Origin: JAAZZIT01 sp964480525
Lineage (GTDB): Bacteria; Bacillota; Clostridia; Oscillospirales; Ruminococcaceae
DNA: 64,000 nucleotides
Assembly (NCBI GenBank): GCA_964480525.1
Contig: CAYZOV010000005.1
Coordinates: forward strand, 1-64,000
Direction: 5' to 3'
Shown: positions 60,531-64,000 of the stretch, one piece after another
How positions within the stretch are numbered: position 1 is the first letter of the stretch
Layout: each line of letters begins with the position of its first letter
The notes under the pieces: model-generated
Databases searched by the model: none
Seen by the model: only the letters and a program-made list of their open reading frames with translations
Told to the model about the DNA's origin: nothing
Made by a program: the position numbers and the translations under genes

Positions 60531-60561
60531 AACTTGCAAAGTTTTTTATCCCTTGCAAGTT
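60531..60561 (-). terminator. Terminator of cadA
   Basis: AACTTGCAA (60531-60539) pairs perfectly with TTGCAAGTT (60553-60561); on the minus strand the stem is followed by TTTTTTATG. Confidence 0.8.
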
Positions 60562-60577
60562 TTTTAAAATATTAAGT

Positions 60578-62659
60578 TTATGAATTGCTAAGACCCTTAC
60601 AGTTCATTGCACGAAGTGAGTTTAAAATTGCGATAACCGAAACCCCCACGTCTGCAAAAACCGCAAGCCACATTCCCGCAAGTCCCAATGCACCCAGAAG
60701 CAAAATAAGAATTTTAACCCCAAGTGCGAAAACGATATTCTGTTTTGCGATTATCATTGTCCTTTTTGAAATTTTAATTCCGTCGGAAATTTTTCTCAAA
60801 TCGTCATTCATAATAACTACGTCAGCCGATTCGATAGCTATGTCCGAACCGATAGAACCCATAGAAAATCCCACGTCTGCCCTTGCGATAACAGGTGCGT
60901 CGTTTATTCCGTCGCCTGCAAAAGCTACCACACCGTTGTTTTCGCCGATAAGTTTTTCAATTTCGCATACCTTTTGTTCAGGCAAAAGTTTACCCACAAC
61001 TTTTGTAATTCCAGCCTTTTTAGCGATATTTTCGGCAATATTCTGTTTATCGCCTGTGAGCATAACCGTTTGCGTTACCCCACACTCATAAAGGTTTTTC
61101 ATCGCTTCGATTGACGTTTCCTTTATATTGTCGCCCAAATAAATAACACCTATAAGTTTTTCTTCCACAACTACACATATAGCTGTATAATTATCGTCGT
61201 CCAAAACTTCAATTCCCAAAGATTTTACATAATCGGAATTTGCACAAATGATTTTTTTGCCGTTTATTTCGCCCGAAATACCACAGCCCGAAATTTCTTT
61301 TATATTTTCGCAAGGTAAAAATTCTCCGTCATATTCCTTTAGAATTGACTTAGCCACAGGGTGATTTGAGCCTTTTTCTATTGAAGCGCAAGCTCTCAAA
61401 AGCTCGTTTTCAGTACAGTTTATAGCGTTAATCTTTTGGATTTTAAACTCACCTTTTGTAATAGTACCCGTTTTATCGAAAGCTACGGTTTTGCAATTTG
61501 CCATTTGTTCAATAAATTTTGCACCCTTAATTAAAATTCCGTTTTTGGACGCACAGCCGATTCCCGCAAAAAACGAAAGCGGAACAGAAATTACAAGTGC
61601 GCACGGACAGGAAATAACAAGAAAAACCAACGCTCTGTATATCCATTTGCTAAAGCCTGTAAATCCCGAAACAATCGGCGGTACAAGTGCAAGCAGAACA
61701 GCCAAAATTACGACAATTGGCGTATAAACTCTTGCAAAACGTGTAATAAACTTTTCAGTTTTGGCTTTTTGCGACGTAGAATTTTCCACCATTTCCAAAA
61801 GCTTTGCAACTGCGGAATTTTCAAAAGTCTTTGTTACTTTAATTTCACAAACGTTAGAAAGATTTATGCTACCGCTCAAAATCTCATCGTTTTGTTTTAA
61901 GTCAACAGGCAAACTCTCACCTGTCAACGCCGACATATCAAGTGTTGTAGATTTGCTCAAAAGAACCCCGTCAAGTGCAATTCGCTCCCCTGCCTTAACA
62001 GAAATTACGTCACCGATTTTTACGTTTTCGGGTTTTGTTTCTATAATACCTTTTTCAGTAACAACGCTTACTATTTCGGGTTTTAATTCCATAAGGTTTT
62101 TAATAGATTTTTTGGAACTGTCAACAGCGATTTTCTGAAAAAGTTCGCCAACCTGATAGAAAACCATTACGGCAACGCCCTCGTTCATTTCGCCGATAAT
62201 CATTGCTCCGATTGAAGCAACCGCCATAAGAAAATTTTCGTCAAACGGTCTGCCTTTTAAGATATTTCGCACGGCTTCGATTATAACTTCGTACCCCGAA
62301 ACAACAAACGCAATTATCAGCAAAACCGACGATATTTTTTCAATCGTAAAAAACGACACAGCGAAAAACAAACCTGCAATAGCAATTTTAATTATGTCAA
62401 ATTTATAATCCGATTTTTCGGAAGAATTTTCACCGTTTGTAAATTCTGTGACTTCTACGTCAGGTTCAAGAGATTTAACGATTTTTGTTATTTTATCAAA
62501 AATCTCCTCGCTTTCAATGTTGTGTTCAACATAAAGCTTTTTTTCAATAAAGTTTAAATCTGACGAAGAAACTCCGTCGATTTTGCTAACTTTTAATGCG
62601 ATTTTTTCGGCACAATGCGGACAATCAAGTCCGTTTAATATATAAATATTTTTGCTCAT
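60578..62659 (-). CDS. cadA: Heavy-metal (Cd2+/Zn2+/Pb2+) translocating P-type ATPase
   Basis: 693 residues. An N-terminal HMA domain with Cys13-x2-Cys16 (GLDCPHCAEK), then membrane helices with the CPC motif SCPCALVIS, the phosphorylation site FDKTGT, SNHPVAKS (HP locus), and GDGINDAPVI. These are the marks of P1B-2 zinc/cadmium/lead pumps. The start at 62659 has AAAGGA 9 nt upstream; the longer frame to 62716 overlaps the cadC end and is rejected. Cotranscribed with cadC, 13 nt apart. Confidence 0.95.
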   Translation of the reverse strand: MSKNIYILNGLDCPHCAEKIALKVSKIDGVSSSDLNFIEKKLYVEHNIESEEIFDKITKIVKSLEPDVEVTEFTNGENSSEKSDYKFDIIKIAIAGLFFAVSFFTIEKISSVLLIIAFVVSGYEVIIEAVRNILKGRPFDENFLMAVASIGAMIIGEMNEGVAVMVFYQVGELFQKIAVDSSKKSIKNLMELKPEIVSVVTEKGIIETKPENVKIGDVISVKAGERIALDGVLLSKSTTLDMSALTGESLPVDLKQNDEILSGSINLSNVCEIKVTKTFENSAVAKLLEMVENSTSQKAKTEKFITRFARVYTPIVVILAVLLALVPPIVSGFTGFSKWIYRALVFLVISCPCALVISVPLSFFAGIGCASKNGILIKGAKFIEQMANCKTVAFDKTGTITKGEFKIQKINAINCTENELLRACASIEKGSNHPVAKSILKEYDGEFLPCENIKEISGCGISGEINGKKIICANSDYVKSLGIEVLDDDNYTAICVVVEEKLIGVIYLGDNIKETSIEAMKNLYECGVTQTVMLTGDKQNIAENIAKKAGITKVVGKLLPEQKVCEIEKLIGENNGVVAFAGDGINDAPVIARADVGFSMGSIGSDIAIESADVVIMNDDLRKISDGIKISKRTMIIAKQNIVFALGVKILILLLGALGLAGMWLAVFADVGVSVIAILNSLRAMNCKGLSNS

Positions 62660-62672
62660 AAGAATCAATCCT

Positions 62673-63035
62673 TTACTCAGAAATATGCTCGATACCCATA
62701 CTAAGTATAGTTTCAACGTGGCTATCGGCTATGGAATAATACACCGTTTTTCCGTCACGACGATACTTTACAAGTCTGGCTTGCTTCAAAACTCTTAACT
62801 GGTGGGAAATTGCGGATTGGGACATATTTAAAAATTCGGCAATATGACACACGCACATTTCCCCCTTTTGAAGCGCAAAAAGGATATTCACCCTTGTATT
62901 ATCCCCCAAAACCTTGAAAAGTTCGGACAATTCGTAAACCTGTTCGTCACAGGGCATTGCGTCCTCCAATTCCAACAATATTTCTTCTTTTGTTCCACCG
63001 CAACTGCAATGGTCTTGCGATTTATCACAATTCAT
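62673..63035 (-). CDS. cadC: ArsR/SmtB-family metal-sensing repressor
   Basis: 120 residues, a winged-helix repressor. DNA-binding helix SQSAISHQLRVLKQARLVK. Metal sites are visible: an N-terminal Cys-rich stretch (CDKSQDHCSC), the alpha3 CVC motif (GEMCVCHIAEF), and the C-terminal DSHVETILSMGIEHI, which carries the Asp/His of the alpha5 site. Both types of site together match CadC. It represses its own operon through the inverted repeat at 63065-63090. Confidence 0.92.
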   Translation of the reverse strand: MNCDKSQDHCSCGGTKEEILLELEDAMPCDEQVYELSELFKVLGDNTRVNILFALQKGEMCVCHIAEFLNMSQSAISHQLRVLKQARLVKYRRDGKTVYYSIADSHVETILSMGIEHISE

Positions 63036-63064
63036 AATTTTTCCTCCCGTATTCGATTAAAACA

Positions 63065-63090
63065 AACATATGAGTATTTGTTCATATGTT
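63065..63090 (-). promoter_or_regulatory. CadC operator
   Basis: A perfect 9-bp inverted repeat, AACATATGA (63065-63073) and TCATATGTT (63082-63090), separated by 8 nt, lies directly downstream of the -10 hexamer at 63091 and covers the transcription start. This is the usual position and type of an ArsR/SmtB operator. Confidence 0.88.
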
Positions 63091-63119
63091 ATTATATACC
63101 TTTATATTTCATTTGTCAA
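63091..63119 (-). promoter_or_regulatory. Promoter of cadC-cadA
   Basis: On the minus strand TTGACA (63114-63119), 17 nt, TATAAT (63091-63096): a perfect consensus promoter that needs repression, which the operator supplies. Confidence 0.9.
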
Positions 63120-63128
63120 GCAAAAAAT

Positions 63129-63158
63129 AAAATCGGTGAAAAATTTATCACCGATTTT
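63129..63158. terminator. Terminator of the D-lactate dehydrogenase gene
   Basis: AAAATCGGTGA and TCACCGATTTT form an 11-bp stem with an A/T loop (63140-63147), 17 nt after the stop; U-rich tails exist on both strands. Confidence 0.85.
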
Positions 63159-63174
63159 AAAAAATCAATACATA

Positions 63175-64000
63175 TTAAAAGCATTTGCCTGTACGTTTTT
63201 TCATACATTCTTTTCTGCGTTCACAATGATAACATACTTCGTTATCAAGAATGTTATCATTAAAGAACTTTTCAATATTTTCAAACGTGGTTTCGGCAAT
63301 ATTTGAAAGTGCTTCGTTAGTCAAAAACGCCTGATGAGATGTAATAATAACATTCGGCATAGTAATAAGACGTGCAAGGGTATCATCGTTGACGATATGA
63401 CCTGAAAAGTCCTCAAAGAAAATGTCCGATTCTTCTTCGTAAACGTCAAGACACGCCGCTCCGACCTTTCGGGACTTGATTCCGTCAAGAAGTGCGTCGG
63501 TATCAATCAACGCTCCCCTTGACGTGTTGATAATCACAACGCCTTTTTTCATTCTGTCTACTGCCCTGCTGTCGATTATATGATTAGTTTCGGCTGTCAA
63601 CGGACAATGCAGAGAAATTATATCACTTTTTTCAAAAATTTCATCTACCGTAACATAATTTATACCGCTGTCTTTTGCGGGATATGGGTCATAAGCTATG
63701 ACATTCATTCCAAAGCCATTGCAGATATTTATAAAAATTCTTCCGATTTTTCCCGTACCGACAACGCCAACGGTTTTACCGTGCAAATCAAAACCCGTTA
63801 GACCTGCAAGCGAAAAATTAAAATCTTTCGTTCTGTTATACGCCTTATGAATACGTCTTATAGAAGTCAGAAGAAGCGCCATAGCGTGTTCGGCAACAGC
63901 ATACGGAGAATATGCAGGCACACGAACAACATGAATTTTGCCGAAAGCTTCTTTTACGTCAACGTTATTAAAACCTGCACAGCGAAGTGCAATAAGTTTG
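63175..64000 (-). CDS. ldhA: D-lactate dehydrogenase (2-hydroxyacid dehydrogenase), N-terminus cut by window edge
   Basis: About 275 residues are visible, reading into the window edge (KLIALRCAGFNNVDVKEAFG ...). The Rossmann motif GVVGTGKIGR, RVPAYSPYAVAEHA, SLHCPLTAETNHII, VVIINTSRGALID and the DVYEEE segment are the hallmarks; catalytic His lies in SHQAFLTNEAL. This is the fermentative D-LDH (LdhA) type: pyruvate to D-lactate with NADH. The tail CYHCERRKECMKKRTGKC is a cysteine-rich end, uncommon for the E. coli enzyme but recurrent in Clostridia; it may bind a metal or be redox-active. Confidence 0.92.
   Translation of the reverse strand, partial: KLIALRCAGFNNVDVKEAFGKIHVVRVPAYSPYAVAEHAMALLLTSIRRIHKAYNRTKDFNFSLAGLTGFDLHGKTVGVVGTGKIGRIFINICNGFGMNVIAYDPYPAKDSGINYVTVDEIFEKSDIISLHCPLTAETNHIIDSRAVDRMKKGVVIINTSRGALIDTDALLDGIKSRKVGAACLDVYEEESDIFFEDFSGHIVNDDTLARLITMPNVIITSHQAFLTNEALSNIAETTFENIEKFFNDNILDNEVCYHCERRKECMKKRTGKCF

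Overview
The window comes from a low-GC Gram-positive, endospore-forming bacterium, most likely a member of the Oscillospirales/Ruminococcaceae in Clostridia. Three things support this: the complete spoIIIAA-AH operon plus a sipL-spoIVA pair, the Thr-rich linkers in lipoproteins, and Firmicutes gene clusters in near-canonical order. The genus is inference; no rRNA is present.

Layout. (1) 1-4.4 kb is a disordered accessory region beside a tRNA-Leu(CAA) gene. It holds a GNAT fragment, a broken rhuM, a C-terminal scrap of a 23S rRNA uracil methyltransferase, a DUF2441 gene, a short Thr-rich lipoprotein, a pRiA4b ORF-3-like gene, a C-terminal remnant of hsdR with an in-frame stop, and an intact Mrr-type nuclease gene. 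It looks like the debris of a type I restriction-modification island. (2) 4.9-9.7 kb on the plus strand holds a stand-alone receiver with an MshEN-CheX-like partner, an ABC_trans_CmpB membrane protein, a GHL10 lipoprotein and a highly expressed glutamate dehydrogenase. (3) 9.7-23.5 kb on the minus strand is the yicC-remA-gmk-rpoZ-priA-def-fmt-(Zn peptidase)-rsmB-rlmN-prpC-prkC-rsgA-thiN operon. (4) 23.5-27.9 kb holds a HAD phosphatase and glmS, divergent from two lipoproteins. (5) 28-39.5 kb on the minus strand is the asp23-nusB-(TsaD-like)-xseA-xseB-ispA-dxs-tlyA-nadK-argR-recN-ABC exporter operon. (6) 39.6-44.4 kb is spoIIIAA-AH with a candidate sigma-E promoter. (7) 44.4-49.8 kb is a small membrane protein, parE, parC and a zinc-ribbon protein. 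(8) 50-53.1 kb is sipL-spoIVA, again behind a good sigma-E-like promoter. (9) 53.1-60.2 kb holds a large repeat-bearing surface protein, a PII-like protein with prmA, and an operon of a zinc-ribbon membrane protein and a lipoprotein. (10) 60.2-64 kb holds a structured non-coding RNA candidate (6S-like), a cadC-cadA metal-efflux operon with a clear operator, and a D-lactate dehydrogenase cut by the window edge.

How the genes work together. The two long minus-strand operons carry genome-maintenance, translation and isoprenoid housekeeping. SpoIIIA forms the mother cell-forespore channel, and SipL with SpoIVA builds the coat basement layer; both candidate promoters fit mother-cell sigma-E control. 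CadC senses metal and represses its own efflux pump. The most novel signals are the roughly 220-nt structured RNA at 60244-60462, which has its own promoter, a 14-bp closing stem and a terminator, and the receiver/MshEN-CheX pair, which sits outside any chemotaxis cluster.
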